64,000 nt of DNA from assembly GCF_900142925.1 (NCBI RefSeq), contig NZ_FRCN01000015.1:1-64000 (forward strand). Reading direction: 5' to 3'. Below, piece after piece: positions 50,892 to 59,041 of this stretch. The stretch is from Chitinophaga sp. CF418 (GTDB taxonomy: Bacteria > Bacteroidota > Bacteroidia > Chitinophagales > Chitinophagaceae). The position numbers and the translations under genes are program-made. The stretch's first letter is position 1. Each line of letters begins with the position of its first letter. The notes under the pieces are model-generated. The model made no database searches and was not told where the DNA came from. It saw only the letters and a program-made list of their open reading frames with translations.

Positions 50892-51974
50892 ATGGTTTAT
50901 AATGTAATAGGTGTAACCTCAGGTACTTCGCTTGCTGGATTGGATGTTGTTTTTGCAGCCCTGACGGAAGTAAGGGGAAAATGGACATATGAGATAAAGG
51001 CGGCAGAACGCCTGGCATATACCCCGGAATGGGAGGAAAAACTGGGGGGAGCAGCGAATCTGCCTGCCAGGGATTACCTGTTGCTGAATAGTGAATACGG
51101 GCATTATATAGGACATACTGTAAATCAGTTCATATCGCAGCACCAGCTGGACCACCAGGTACATTTCATTGTAGCCCATGGTCACACTGTATTTCATGTG
51201 CCCGCGCAGAAAATGACAGCCCAGCTGGGCGATGGGGCCGCCATCGCAGCAGTAACCGGTTTGCCTGTCATCAGCGACTTGCGTGCTATGGATATTGCCC
51301 TGGGAGGAAAAGGAGCGCCTATTCTTCCAATAGCTGAGCAGTTGCTATTCCCCGATTACCGCTACCGGATCAACCTGAGCGAGAATGCGACAATGGCAGT
51401 GCAGAAAGATGGTCAGTTCCTGGCATTTGATATTTGTCCATGCAACTATGTACTGGATGCCCTGGCAGAAACACTGGGCCGTAGCTATGACGATGAGGGA
51501 AAACTGGCAGCAGGTGGTGTGACAGATCAGCCACTGCTGCAAGCACTGAATGGATTGGCATTCTACAATGAAAGCTATCCGAGAGCACTGGCATCAAAGT
51601 TCGGTACCGGTGTAATAATGCCAATGATCCAGCAACATCAGTTGTCAACACAGGGGAAACTGAATACCTATACCCATCATATTGCTGCACAGATCGGGAA
51701 TGTAGTAAAAGACTTCCAGCCACAGGAAGGAGAGGAGGGATCAAACAACTTATTGCTCACAGGCGGTGGTACGGCAAACACTTACCTGGTAAAAGTGATA
51801 CAGGAAGCGCTACAGCCATTGAATATTACCGTCACAGTACAAGAGGAACCTTTCCGTAATGCACTCATGATCGCATTACTGGGCGCCTTACGCTGGAGGC
51901 AGGAAACAAATGCCCTGGCTTCCATAACAGGCGCTGAGAAAGACAGTGTAGGTGGTGCGCTTTGGGCGGTGTAG
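50892..51974 (+). CDS. anmK: Anhydro-N-acetylmuramic acid kinase-like protein (divergent)
   Basis: 360 residues. AnmK phosphorylates and opens 1,6-anhydroMurNAc during wall recycling. Family landmarks are SGTSLAGLDVVFAAL, AHGHTVFHVPAQ, QLGDGAAIAAVTGLPVISDLR, DIALGGKGAPILPIAE and a closing LLLTGGGTANTYL. Several conserved sites differ from the E. coli enzyme: SLAG (E. coli SLDG), NLSENAT at 161-167 (E. coli NIGGIAN) and FDICPCN at 179-185 (E. coli YDTGPGN). Asp180, equivalent to the catalytic Asp, is kept. It may be a lineage variant or a paralog with altered substrate. Divergent from the VWA gene. Confidence 0.85.
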   Translation: MVYNVIGVTSGTSLAGLDVVFAALTEVRGKWTYEIKAAERLAYTPEWEEKLGGAANLPARDYLLLNSEYGHYIGHTVNQFISQHQLDHQVHFIVAHGHTVFHVPAQKMTAQLGDGAAIAAVTGLPVISDLRAMDIALGGKGAPILPIAEQLLFPDYRYRINLSENATMAVQKDGQFLAFDICPCNYVLDALAETLGRSYDDEGKLAAGGVTDQPLLQALNGLAFYNESYPRALASKFGTGVIMPMIQQHQLSTQGKLNTYTHHIAAQIGNVVKDFQPQEGEEGSNNLLLTGGGTANTYLVKVIQEALQPLNITVTVQEEPFRNALMIALLGALRWRQETNALASITGAEKDSVGGALWAV

Positions 51975-51986
51975 GGGTTAAACATA

Positions 51987-52040
51987 GCTTTGATTGCAGG
52001 GTTTAAAATGCACAAGCCATGTTAATCCTGCAATCAAAGC
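51987..52040. terminator. Long-armed inverted repeat between anmK and ade
   Basis: Perfect 14-bp arms (GCTTTGATTGCAGG/CCTGCAATCAAAGC) enclose a 26-base loop. No T run. It probably separates the converging transcripts. Confidence 0.55.
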
Positions 52041-52063
52041 ATATCATTAGTCAAAGATCAATC

Positions 52064-53701
52064 TTACAATACAGCGGCTGTGAAGCTAAATGTATCCCCA
52101 TCAAACAATCCTTTATCACTCAGCTTCAGATGAGGGATTACCAACAGCGCCATGAATGACAAGGTCATAAAAGGTGCATCCAGTTTACTTCCCAGTGCCT
52201 TCGCCGCTTTATCTAATTCACTATACCGGGCAGCTACTTCATAACCATCAAGATTGCTCATCAACCCTGCAACGGGTAAAGCCAGCACAGACACATCACC
52301 GTTATCCACTACGCTCACACCACCTTTATGCGCGATCACAGCATTTATCGCCTGTGCAATACTCTCATCATCCACACCTACAGCAATGATGTTGTGACTA
52401 TCATGCGCCACAGATGAAGCAATCGCTCCCTGTTTAAAGCCAAAGTTCCTGATGAAACCCAGCGCCACAGGAGCAGGATTATACCTGTTCACCACAGCAA
52501 GTTTCAGGATATCTTTCTCAGTAGAAGAAAATAACTGATTATCTACAACAGGCAATGTCTCTGTGAAACTGTTAGTGATCAGTTGACCACCCAATGCTTC
52601 AATCACTCTTACATTCGCTGTAACACCACTGGCAGTAATACGAAAATCACTGCTGGATTTAGGTGCACAATCAAAGTTGTTAATGACAGGAGCAATGACA
52701 GAAGGGATGCGGGTTTCACCATGCTGGGCCACAGCTATGCCATTGATGTAAGTAGCTACGATATTGAATTTGTCAAGATTATCTGCAACAATAAAATCTG
52801 CAGGATCGCCTACACGCAGTAGTCCGGATGGGATCCGGTAATGAAGAACAGGATTCACACAGGCAGCGCGTAATACCTTGAAAAGATCGATCTTCAGTGC
52901 CAGCGCCCTTTTCACCAATACGTTGATGTGGCCTTCCACCAGGTTGTCAGGATGTTTGTCATCGCTACAGAACATGATCTTCTCCGGATAATCATTCAGC
53001 AGGTGTATCAACGCATCAAAGTTACGTGCAGCGCTTCCTTCACGGATGAGGATATGCATGCCGTAATGTAATTTATCAAGCGCTTCTTCAGCTGTAAAAC
53101 ATTCGTGATCTGTGCTGATACCGGCCGCGATGTATTTCTTCGCATCTTCACCACGCAGGCCCGGCGCATGGCCATCTACAGGCTTGCCGATACGTTTTGC
53201 CGCAGCTATCTTCGCCATTACATCCGCTTGCTCATGCAGCACACCGGGAAAGTTCATCATCTCAGTGAGATACAACACCTCCGGCTTCTGCAACAACGCT
53301 TCCACGTCTGCAACCGTTACTTCAGCACCGGCAGTTTCAAAGATGGTGGCAGGCACGCAGGAAGGGGCGCCAAAGCAGAATTTAAAGGGAACGGCTTTTC
53401 CATTTTCCAGCATATATTCTACACCTTCTACACCCAGTACGTTTGCAATCTCATGCGGATCGGATACTGTAGCCACAGTACCATGCACCACTGCCAGCCT
53501 GGCAAACTGTGAAGGCGTCAGCATAGAACTTTCCACGTGCACGTGCGCATCAATAAATCCCGGTAAGAGGTATTGCTCATATGTGGTCGCATCTTCCGTA
53601 ATACGGGCTATAACACCGTTTTCAACGATAACGGTGGCGGGATATATCTTCTGTTGTAAGATGTCTATCAGGTTGCCGGAGATCCGGAATGAGTTTGTCA
53701 T
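52064..53701 (-). CDS. ade: Adenine deaminase
   Basis: 545 residues, amidohydrolase fold. It deaminates adenine to hypoxanthine in purine salvage. Metal-binding GFIDAHVHVESSML, then GTVATVSDPHEIANVLG, PGLRGEDAKKYIAAGISTDHE, MFCSDDKHPDNL and a C-terminal MTLSFMALLVIPHLKLSDKGL follow the Ade family exactly. It lies 12 bases after the WYL regulator gene on the same strand, so the two very likely form an operon controlled by that regulator. Confidence 0.95.
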   Translation of the reverse strand: MTNSFRISGNLIDILQQKIYPATVIVENGVIARITEDATTYEQYLLPGFIDAHVHVESSMLTPSQFARLAVVHGTVATVSDPHEIANVLGVEGVEYMLENGKAVPFKFCFGAPSCVPATIFETAGAEVTVADVEALLQKPEVLYLTEMMNFPGVLHEQADVMAKIAAAKRIGKPVDGHAPGLRGEDAKKYIAAGISTDHECFTAEEALDKLHYGMHILIREGSAARNFDALIHLLNDYPEKIMFCSDDKHPDNLVEGHINVLVKRALALKIDLFKVLRAACVNPVLHYRIPSGLLRVGDPADFIVADNLDKFNIVATYINGIAVAQHGETRIPSVIAPVINNFDCAPKSSSDFRITASGVTANVRVIEALGGQLITNSFTETLPVVDNQLFSSTEKDILKLAVVNRYNPAPVALGFIRNFGFKQGAIASSVAHDSHNIIAVGVDDESIAQAINAVIAHKGGVSVVDNGDVSVLALPVAGLMSNLDGYEVAARYSELDKAAKALGSKLDAPFMTLSFMALLVIPHLKLSDKGLFDGDTFSFTAAVL

Positions 53702-53713
53702 GCAAGAAAGCGT

Positions 53714-54721
53714 TTATGATGAATAATTTTGCAGCATCGCTTTGGCTTCTGCTGCCATCTTTTCTGCCAGGTGTGCAGGCTGTAATATTTTTACATTGGC
53801 CCCATAACTAAGCAGTAACATCTGTAATTCATGATTGATCACCACGTTGAGTGAGATCCGGCATTCTTTGTCGTTGTCCTTTTCAATCTGCTGGGAAGGA
53901 TGGATAGGCTGCGACTTGATATATTTCCCCTGTAAAGGTGTAAAGGCAAGCTCCACTTTTTCTGGGGCGCCCTGAGGCACTGTTACGCCAATGGCGTGCT
54001 GATAATAACTGGCGTCATCAAAATTCTTCTCATCGAATGTTTTGTTGGTAGGCCAGATATCCACTATCCTGTCCAGCGCAAACGTAAGGAGGGTGCCACC
54101 TTTAGCTTTCTGGCTTTTACCGATCAGGTAAAAGCGGTACTGGTATTCACGCAGGTGATAGGGTTCCACCCAGTGTTCCTTGGGCTCATTCCTGTCGAAG
54201 CTCTGGTACGCAATACGTATTACCTCCCTGCCTTTGATAGCATCCACGATGAATGGAATATGGGATGCGCCTTTGTATTGTGTGGCGCGGGAAAATTTGA
54301 TCAATCCTTTGTGTTCCAGTACTTCCCTGTTCTTTTTCAGGCTGGCGGCTATTTTCAGAATAGCGTCCTCAAACTGTACAATAACCGGCAGGCTGCGGAA
54401 TTGTTCCAGTATACCGATGGCAATCTCAAGTCCCTGCAGGTCAGCTTCATCTATCGGCAGGCTATTGATGGAATAGGTGTCATCTTCATAACGATAGGTC
54501 CCTGTACTACGATCGTACAGGATGGGGGCCTGGTAATTCAATTCGGGGTCATGACGCATATCCTGGATATCTTTTTGAATAGTGCGTACGGAAATGGTAG
54601 CCCCCATTTTCGCGGATACGAATTCAATAAGATCTTCCAGGGTGGGTTTTCTCAAACGCTTGTTGCGTAAACGCTCGTCGATCCAGCGATAACGCGAAAC
54701 AGCATCCTTGTTTTTAGGCAT
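53714..54721 (-). CDS. WYL-domain transcriptional regulator
   Basis: 335 residues. An N-terminal winged helix (about 1-75: RYRWIDERLRNKRLRKPTLEDLIEFVS, split over two helices, then SVRTIQKDIQDMRHD) is followed by a WYL ligand-binding domain (YQSFDRNEPKEHWVEPYHLR, YRFYLIGKSQKAKGGTL) and a WCX-type C-terminal domain. WYL domains bind nucleotides or other negatively charged ligands. Because ade follows at 12 bases, control of purine salvage is a reasonable inference. A short inverted repeat upstream (54763-54779) could be its operator. Confidence 0.88.
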   Translation of the reverse strand: MPKNKDAVSRYRWIDERLRNKRLRKPTLEDLIEFVSAKMGATISVRTIQKDIQDMRHDPELNYQAPILYDRSTGTYRYEDDTYSINSLPIDEADLQGLEIAIGILEQFRSLPVIVQFEDAILKIAASLKKNREVLEHKGLIKFSRATQYKGASHIPFIVDAIKGREVIRIAYQSFDRNEPKEHWVEPYHLREYQYRFYLIGKSQKAKGGTLLTFALDRIVDIWPTNKTFDEKNFDDASYYQHAIGVTVPQGAPEKVELAFTPLQGKYIKSQPIHPSQQIEKDNDKECRISLNVVINHELQMLLLSYGANVKILQPAHLAEKMAAEAKAMLQNYSS

Positions 54722-54741
54722 GCATAGAAATATTTAGAGGA

Positions 54742-54797
54742 TAAAAGTAGTTAAAATTCGCTACGCAAATTCTCTGCGTTTTGGCCTGCTATCTTTG
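54742..54797. promoter_or_regulatory. Divergent promoters and candidate operator between WYL and the unknown gene
   Basis: Minus strand: TTTG, 16 bases, TACTTTTA, toward the WYL gene. Plus strand: TATCTTTG (54790-54797), toward the unknown gene. Between them lies the inverted repeat ACGCA-N7-TGCGT (54763-54779), overlapping the minus-strand -33 element, where a regulator could act on both. Confidence 0.35.
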
Positions 54798-54822
54798 TAT
54801 TGTTATCAACAACGAATCGGTT

Positions 54823-55407
54823 ATGAAACAGACAAATACCGCTACAGTAACCAGCTCGCAGGCCATCTCGGTTGGCCAGATCATCCTGGATGATACCAAT
54901 TATTTAACCTTCTGGGGCCATATCCGGAAGGACGATACCTGGCAACGTTGTGACTTTATCACTACCTACGAAGTGCTGAACACTATGTTACGCTACGTAC
55001 AGGACAGAAGTGATGCAGTGCAGATGACCATTGTGCAGAAGCTGGAGAATATGGAACAGATCCCGGACATGATAGACCTGGAACTGGAGCTGGGAAAGGC
55101 TGTCGTATTTGATAACATGCATTTCCGGTTAACCCGCCCCGGACATAGGGAAGACGGTAACTGGATTGAATACACAGACGGAGAATGTTACTATATAGAA
55201 CAGGTAACCCCATTACCATCGGCAAAAGTGCCCCTTTATGTCAGGAAAATAGATCACTGTATGGACATGCTTCACAAAAGCTATGAACTGTACCTGGGAT
55301 ATATAGAACTTGACTTTGATGAAGACGCAGCACGTAAAAAAGCTGATCTGACAGATGACCTTAAGTATACCCTGGCATATTACGCATGGAAAGAACGGAC
55401 ATTGTAA
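54823..55407 (+). CDS. Hypothetical protein (194 aa)
   Basis: From the ATG at 54823 the product is 194 residues. It is acidic overall, with no signal peptide or membrane segment. It opens with a Thr/Ser-rich MKQTNTATVTSSQAISVGQ, has a central TWQRCDFITTYEVLNTMLRYV and closes with a helical KADLTDDLKYTLAYYAWKER. I do not recognise the family. The frame is open to 54781, but the -7 element TATCTTTG lies in that extension. It is divergent from the WYL-ade operon and could share its control. Confidence 0.6.
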   Translation: MKQTNTATVTSSQAISVGQIILDDTNYLTFWGHIRKDDTWQRCDFITTYEVLNTMLRYVQDRSDAVQMTIVQKLENMEQIPDMIDLELELGKAVVFDNMHFRLTRPGHREDGNWIEYTDGECYYIEQVTPLPSAKVPLYVRKIDHCMDMLHKSYELYLGYIELDFDEDAARKKADLTDDLKYTLAYYAWKERTL

Positions 55408-55554
55408 TGTTATTCCCACATACTATCCTCATGTACCCTTGAAAAGCCCCCTGGTAACCCCGAAAAACGACCCGGTAACCCCTACGGTGTTGTGTTGTGC
55501 TTCGTAAGCGTTATCCCTGATACCTCTTACATCCAGTTGTTTGTTTGAGCTCCG

Positions 55555-55588
55555 CCCCGCCTGATCTACAGGCGGGGAATTATTTTTT
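55555..55588 (+). terminator. Hairpin terminator upstream of the peroxiredoxin gene
   Basis: CCCCGCCTG pairs with CAGGCGGGG across a 5-base loop, then AATTATTTTTT. It is about 150 bases beyond the unknown gene, and its T run is followed by the peroxiredoxin promoter. Confidence 0.75.
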
Positions 55589-55630
55589 CAAAAAATAGGT
55601 GCAAAGTCTATAATATTTGTAGGAAAATCC

Positions 55631-55638
55631 TATTTTTG
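55631..55638 (+). promoter_or_regulatory. -7 promoter element (TATTTTTG) of the peroxiredoxin gene
   Basis: A perfect TAnnTTTG, 24 bases before the ATG at 55663. It overlaps the only earlier in-frame start (TTG at 55636), which supports the chosen ATG. Confidence 0.45.
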
Positions 55639-55662
55639 AATACTCTAAAAAAACATGACCTT

Positions 55663-56298
55663 ATGAGCTTAAGATTAGGGGATATAGCACCGAACTTTCA
55701 GGCAAAGACATCACAGGGAGATATTGATTTTTATGAGTACCTGGGCGATGGCTGGGGAGTTCTTTTTTCACATCCGGCAGACTTTACGCCGGTTTGTACT
55801 ACCGAATTAGGCAGGACAGCGCAGTTAAAAGAAGAATTTGCAAAACGTAACGTAAAAGTACTGGCTTTGAGTGTGGATCCTCTGGATAAACACACCAGCT
55901 GGATCAGCGATATAAACGAAACACAGAACGCTAATGTCGATTTCCCGATTATAGCTGACCAGGACAGGAAAGTTTCCGATCTTTACGATATGATCCATCC
56001 GAATGCATCAGAGACCGCTACAGTAAGGTCACTGTTCATCATCGGACCAGATAAGAAGGTTAAACTGATGATCACTTACCCGGCTTCTACAGGCAGAAAC
56101 TTCGTTGAAGTACTGCGTGTAATTGATTCTCTCCAGCTGACAGCGAAGTACAGCGTTGCTACGCCAGCTGACTGGAAAGACGGGGAAGATGTAATTGTGA
56201 CAATGGCGGTACCAACCGAGGATATTCCTGCGCGTTTCCCGAAAGGCCACAAAATCATCAAGCCTTACTTAAGAACAACACCTCAGCCGAACAAATAA
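55663..56298 (+). CDS. 1-Cys peroxiredoxin (Prx6 type)
   Basis: 211 residues. It reduces peroxides in the cytoplasm. The active site HPADFTPVCTTELG carries Cys45, the only cysteine in the protein, which defines the 1-Cys Prx6 class and means the resolving thiol must come from another molecule. The C-terminal Prx6-type domain has ATPADWKDGEDVIVTM and the closing PKGHKIIKPYLRTTP. In this organism bacillithiol (see bshA) is a possible reductant, an inference only. It is monocistronic, with two terminator hairpins after it. Confidence 0.93.
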   Translation: MSLRLGDIAPNFQAKTSQGDIDFYEYLGDGWGVLFSHPADFTPVCTTELGRTAQLKEEFAKRNVKVLALSVDPLDKHTSWISDINETQNANVDFPIIADQDRKVSDLYDMIHPNASETATVRSLFIIGPDKKVKLMITYPASTGRNFVEVLRVIDSLQLTAKYSVATPADWKDGEDVIVTMAVPTEDIPARFPKGHKIIKPYLRTTPQPNK

Positions 56299-56341
56299 GG
56301 CGGGTCGCTGTTATAAGTGAGTCAAATACAAGATTTCGTTT

Positions 56342-56372
56342 AAAACCTGCACCATTTGCGTGTCAGGTTTTT
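56342..56372 (+). terminator. Terminator after the peroxiredoxin gene
   Basis: AAAACCTG-CAC pairs with GTG-T-CAGGTTTT (one bulge), followed by T5. It is weaker than the next one. Confidence 0.6.
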
Positions 56373-56412
56373 ATTCATAAGAGTTTTTAATGGTTGGTTT
56401 TTGATTTTTACG

Positions 56413-56438
56413 AAACGGGGATTTCTCCCCGTTTTTTT
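56413..56438 (+). terminator. Second terminator after the peroxiredoxin gene
   Basis: AAACGGGG pairs with CCCCGTTT across a short loop, followed by a T run. Confidence 0.75.
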
Positions 56439-56589
56439 TATTTCATAACATATGGGGAACCGGCATAAATGGGGTGATAACCCCGGGGACGGGTATAGGG
56501 ACGGACGCATCGCAGTGGACGGGTGAACCCCCGGAATGAAAATGGCGAAATGCCAGATGGTATGCGGAACCCGGGAATGGCAATGGGAT

Positions 56590-56625
56590 AAAGAAAAAGG
56601 CGATCCCCGTTTCCGGAAATCGCCT
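56590..56625 (-). terminator. Terminator of the pseudouridine synthase operon
   Basis: On the minus strand AGGCGAT pairs with ATCGCCT and T5 follows. It lies 25 bases beyond the stop at 56650. Confidence 0.75.
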
Positions 56626-56649
56626 CTCAATATATTGATTTATAATATT

Positions 56650-57393
56650 CTATAACACCAGCTCTGAGCTCTGACCACTATTCTTACGCAATTGCGTCAC
56701 CACTGCCTGTATATCCTTCGGCAAAGGCGCCTCAATAACCTGTTCTTGTCCCTGTTGGTCCTTAAAATGCAGCTGCCAGGCATGTAATGCCAGCCTGCTC
56801 AGTAATGGACGCTCTTCTTCCGTTCTCTTCCCCAGCTTGTAATTTTTCTTAATGGCAGACAGGAATACCGGCACACTGGTGCCATATAACTCATCTACCG
56901 CAATAGGATGTCCCAGGTGTTTCATATGCACACGGATCTGGTGGGTACGGCCTGTATGGATCTGTAGTTTCACAAGACTGTACAGTCCGAAGCTTTCCAG
57001 TACTTCATAATCCGTCAGGGCGTTTTTACCTTTCCTGTTTGTCACCATTTTACCTTTTACAACGGGATGTTCCATAATGGGCTCATCCACGCTGCCGGTA
57101 GGAGGGATCAGCTGTCCGTTCACCAGCCCCTGGTAGAATTTCTTCACATTACGGCTTTCGAACAACTGGGAATAGTACTTATGGGCTGCCTCATTCTTTG
57201 CAAACAGGATGAGGCCACTGGTATCCTTATCCAGGCGGTGTACGGTAAATATCTCGCCGTAATGCTTTTTCAGCAGTCCCTGGATGGATTGCAGCTGGTT
57301 GTCATGCCTGTCCGGAATGGTGAGCATGCCGGCCGGTTTGTTCAGGATAACAAAATCGGGTGTTTCTTTTATAATGATGTCGTTAATGCGCAT
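56650..57393 (-). CDS. RluA-family pseudouridine synthase
   Basis: 247 residues, without an S4 domain. VILNKPAGMLTIP opens the catalytic domain. The active-site motif FTVHRLDKDTSGLILF holds the catalytic Asp, and KLQIHTGRTHQIRVHMKHLGHPI is the second conserved region. It converts uridine to pseudouridine in rRNA or tRNA; which position cannot be told from sequence. It begins 3 bases after the stop of the RluB-like gene, so the two synthases are co-expressed. Confidence 0.93.
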   Translation of the reverse strand: MRINDIIIKETPDFVILNKPAGMLTIPDRHDNQLQSIQGLLKKHYGEIFTVHRLDKDTSGLILFAKNEAAHKYYSQLFESRNVKKFYQGLVNGQLIPPTGSVDEPIMEHPVVKGKMVTNRKGKNALTDYEVLESFGLYSLVKLQIHTGRTHQIRVHMKHLGHPIAVDELYGTSVPVFLSAIKKNYKLGKRTEEERPLLSRLALHAWQLHFKDQQGQEQVIEAPLPKDIQAVVTQLRKNSGQSSELVL

Positions 57394-57396
57394 AGA

Positions 57397-59007
57397 TTAC
57401 TTAAAGTGCTTCAGCAAAATGATTTCTTTTTCAGTCAGGAAACGCCATTTACCACGATTGATATTCTTTTTGGTAAGACCGGCATAAGTAACACGGTCCA
57501 GCTTTTCCACGTCATACTCAAGATGTTCGAAAATGCGGCGAACGATACGGTTCTTACCACTATGGATCTCAATACCGACCTGGGTTTTATCGCCTGTTTC
57601 CACATAACCCAATGCATCCACATTTGCGATGCCATCTTCCAGTGTTACACCCTGCAGGATCCTTTCGAAATCTGCTTTGGTCAATGGCTTGTTTAGTCCT
57701 ACATGGTATATTTTCTTGATGTTATGCTTCGGATGCGCCAGCTTTTGTGCCAGTTCGCCGTCGTTGGTCAGCAGCAGCAGACCGGAAGTATTGCGGTCCA
57801 GGCGGCCTACAGGATATACGCGCTGATCGTCTGTCACGGCGTCTTCGATCAGTTCCATCACCGTTTTACGGCCTTCCGGATCATCGGTGGTAGTGATGTA
57901 TCCTTTGGGTTTGTTGAGCAGGATGTATACCAGGTTTTTCTGGATGGAGATGCGTTTATTGCTGATCGCCACATCGTCTTTAGCCGTCACCTTGAAAGCC
58001 GGTTCTGTTACCAGCTTACCGTTCACGGTCACTTTCCCTTCTTTCACAAAATCTACCGCTTTCCTGCGGGAGCAAAGTCCCGAGTGAGCGATGTATTTAT
58101 TCAGCGGCATTTCGCCGGTATTATTGCCTGATTCTTCTTTCTTAGACTGCTTTTTGCTGAATGGAGCGCTGTCTTCGCTGTGACGGGCTTTTCTCACTGC
58201 GGATTTACGGTCCTGTTTGTCGGCAAACCGCTCGTTGGTGGAGTCAAAATATTTTTTACGGTTAAAGCCGCTGGGGGTAGGGCGTTCCTCGCGGGAGCTG
58301 CCACGCTTACCTGCCTTACGTTCTGAAGGGCCGTGGAAGGCGCTGTCATCGCTCTGAGGGCGTTTGAAAGGAGTTCTGCCATTGGCAGTTTTGCGCACAG
58401 GCTCTATACGAGGCCTGCGGGCTGTTTTGTCTCTTTCCGTACGTTTGGTGCCCGGAATTTCTGATGGGTCAGTACTACGGGCTGGACGTGAGCGGGGAGT
58501 CTCTTCGTCCTTACCTTTACGGTTGGTCGGGAAAGAGCGTTCAGGTTTGCCTCCTGCTTTATTGCCGGGACGGAAAGTATCACCATCTTTCGGCTTACGG
58601 TCTGACGAAAAAGAGCGTTCAGGCCTACCTTCAGTCCTTTTTGCCGGACGGCCATTCTCATCATCACCGCGTTTGCGGTCACTTTGGAAAGGACGCTCAG
58701 TTCTTTTAGCATCGTTGCGGCCCGGACGGCCGTTTTCATCATCACCGCGTTTGCGGTCGCTTTGGAAAGGACGCTCAGTTCTTTTAGCATCGTTGCGGCC
58801 CGGACGGCCGTTTTCATCATCACCACGTTTGCGGTCGCTTTGGAAAGGACGTTCAGATCTTTTAGCATCGCCGCGGCCAGGACGGGCTTTATCGTCATCG
58901 CCCCGCTTACGGTCTGAAGCGTTACGCGGGGTAGATTTATTGGAACTGCTGTTCTTATTTTCCTTGAAAGGGGAAAATCCTTTCTTAGCAGGTGTATTTT
59001 TTCTCAT
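57397..59007 (-). CDS. RsuA/RluB-family pseudouridine synthase with repetitive basic N-terminus
   Basis: 536 residues. The C-terminal 240 residues are a normal RluB/RsuA enzyme: an S4 RNA-binding domain (MPLNKYIAHSGLCSRRKAVD), then LLNKPKGYITTTDD and PVGRLDRNTSGLLLLTNDG with the catalytic Asp. The first 300 residues are low-complexity, rich in Arg, Lys, Asp and Gly, and include a 26-residue repeat (RTERPFQSDRKRGDDENGRP core) encoded by 78-bp tandem repeats. The extension probably binds RNA or ribosomes without defined structure. It is the first gene of the pair; the RluA gene follows 3 bases later. Confidence 0.92.
   Translation of the reverse strand: MRKNTPAKKGFSPFKENKNSSSNKSTPRNASDRKRGDDDKARPGRGDAKRSERPFQSDRKRGDDENGRPGRNDAKRTERPFQSDRKRGDDENGRPGRNDAKRTERPFQSDRKRGDDENGRPAKRTEGRPERSFSSDRKPKDGDTFRPGNKAGGKPERSFPTNRKGKDEETPRSRPARSTDPSEIPGTKRTERDKTARRPRIEPVRKTANGRTPFKRPQSDDSAFHGPSERKAGKRGSSREERPTPSGFNRKKYFDSTNERFADKQDRKSAVRKARHSEDSAPFSKKQSKKEESGNNTGEMPLNKYIAHSGLCSRRKAVDFVKEGKVTVNGKLVTEPAFKVTAKDDVAISNKRISIQKNLVYILLNKPKGYITTTDDPEGRKTVMELIEDAVTDDQRVYPVGRLDRNTSGLLLLTNDGELAQKLAHPKHNIKKIYHVGLNKPLTKADFERILQGVTLEDGIANVDALGYVETGDKTQVGIEIHSGKNRIVRRIFEHLEYDVEKLDRVTYAGLTKKNINRGKWRFLTEKEIILLKHFK
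58651..58914 (-). repeat. 78-bp tandem repeats inside the RluB-like gene
   Basis: Units begin at 58681, 58759 and 58837, with a partial copy on the low side. The first two are almost identical; the third has drifted. The unit is a multiple of three, so copy-number change would keep the frame. Confidence 0.9.
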
Positions 59008-59041
59008 CTGTTAAATTTTGAATTTGTTAGCAGGTAGCTGA

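Larger units (their letters stand above)
56299..56649. other. Intergenic region with three hairpins and a G-rich spacer
   Basis: It holds two plus-strand terminators and one minus-strand terminator. Between about 56440 and 56590 is a G-rich stretch of short runs (GGGG, CCCCGGGG) unlike the surrounding AT-rich spacers. No gene is supported. Confidence 0.45.

Noticed and set aside
56340..56630. 96-codon minus-strand frame
   Set aside because: It spans several terminator hairpins, which is inconsistent with a gene.
58651..58914. Regular repeats that could suggest a CRISPR array
   Set aside because: The 78-bp units are contiguous, without spacers, and are in frame inside a coding sequence.
58364..59014. 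216-codon frame antisense to the RluB-like gene
   Set aside because: It is a by-product of the repetitive charged N-terminus; the opposite strand has the recognised catalytic domain.
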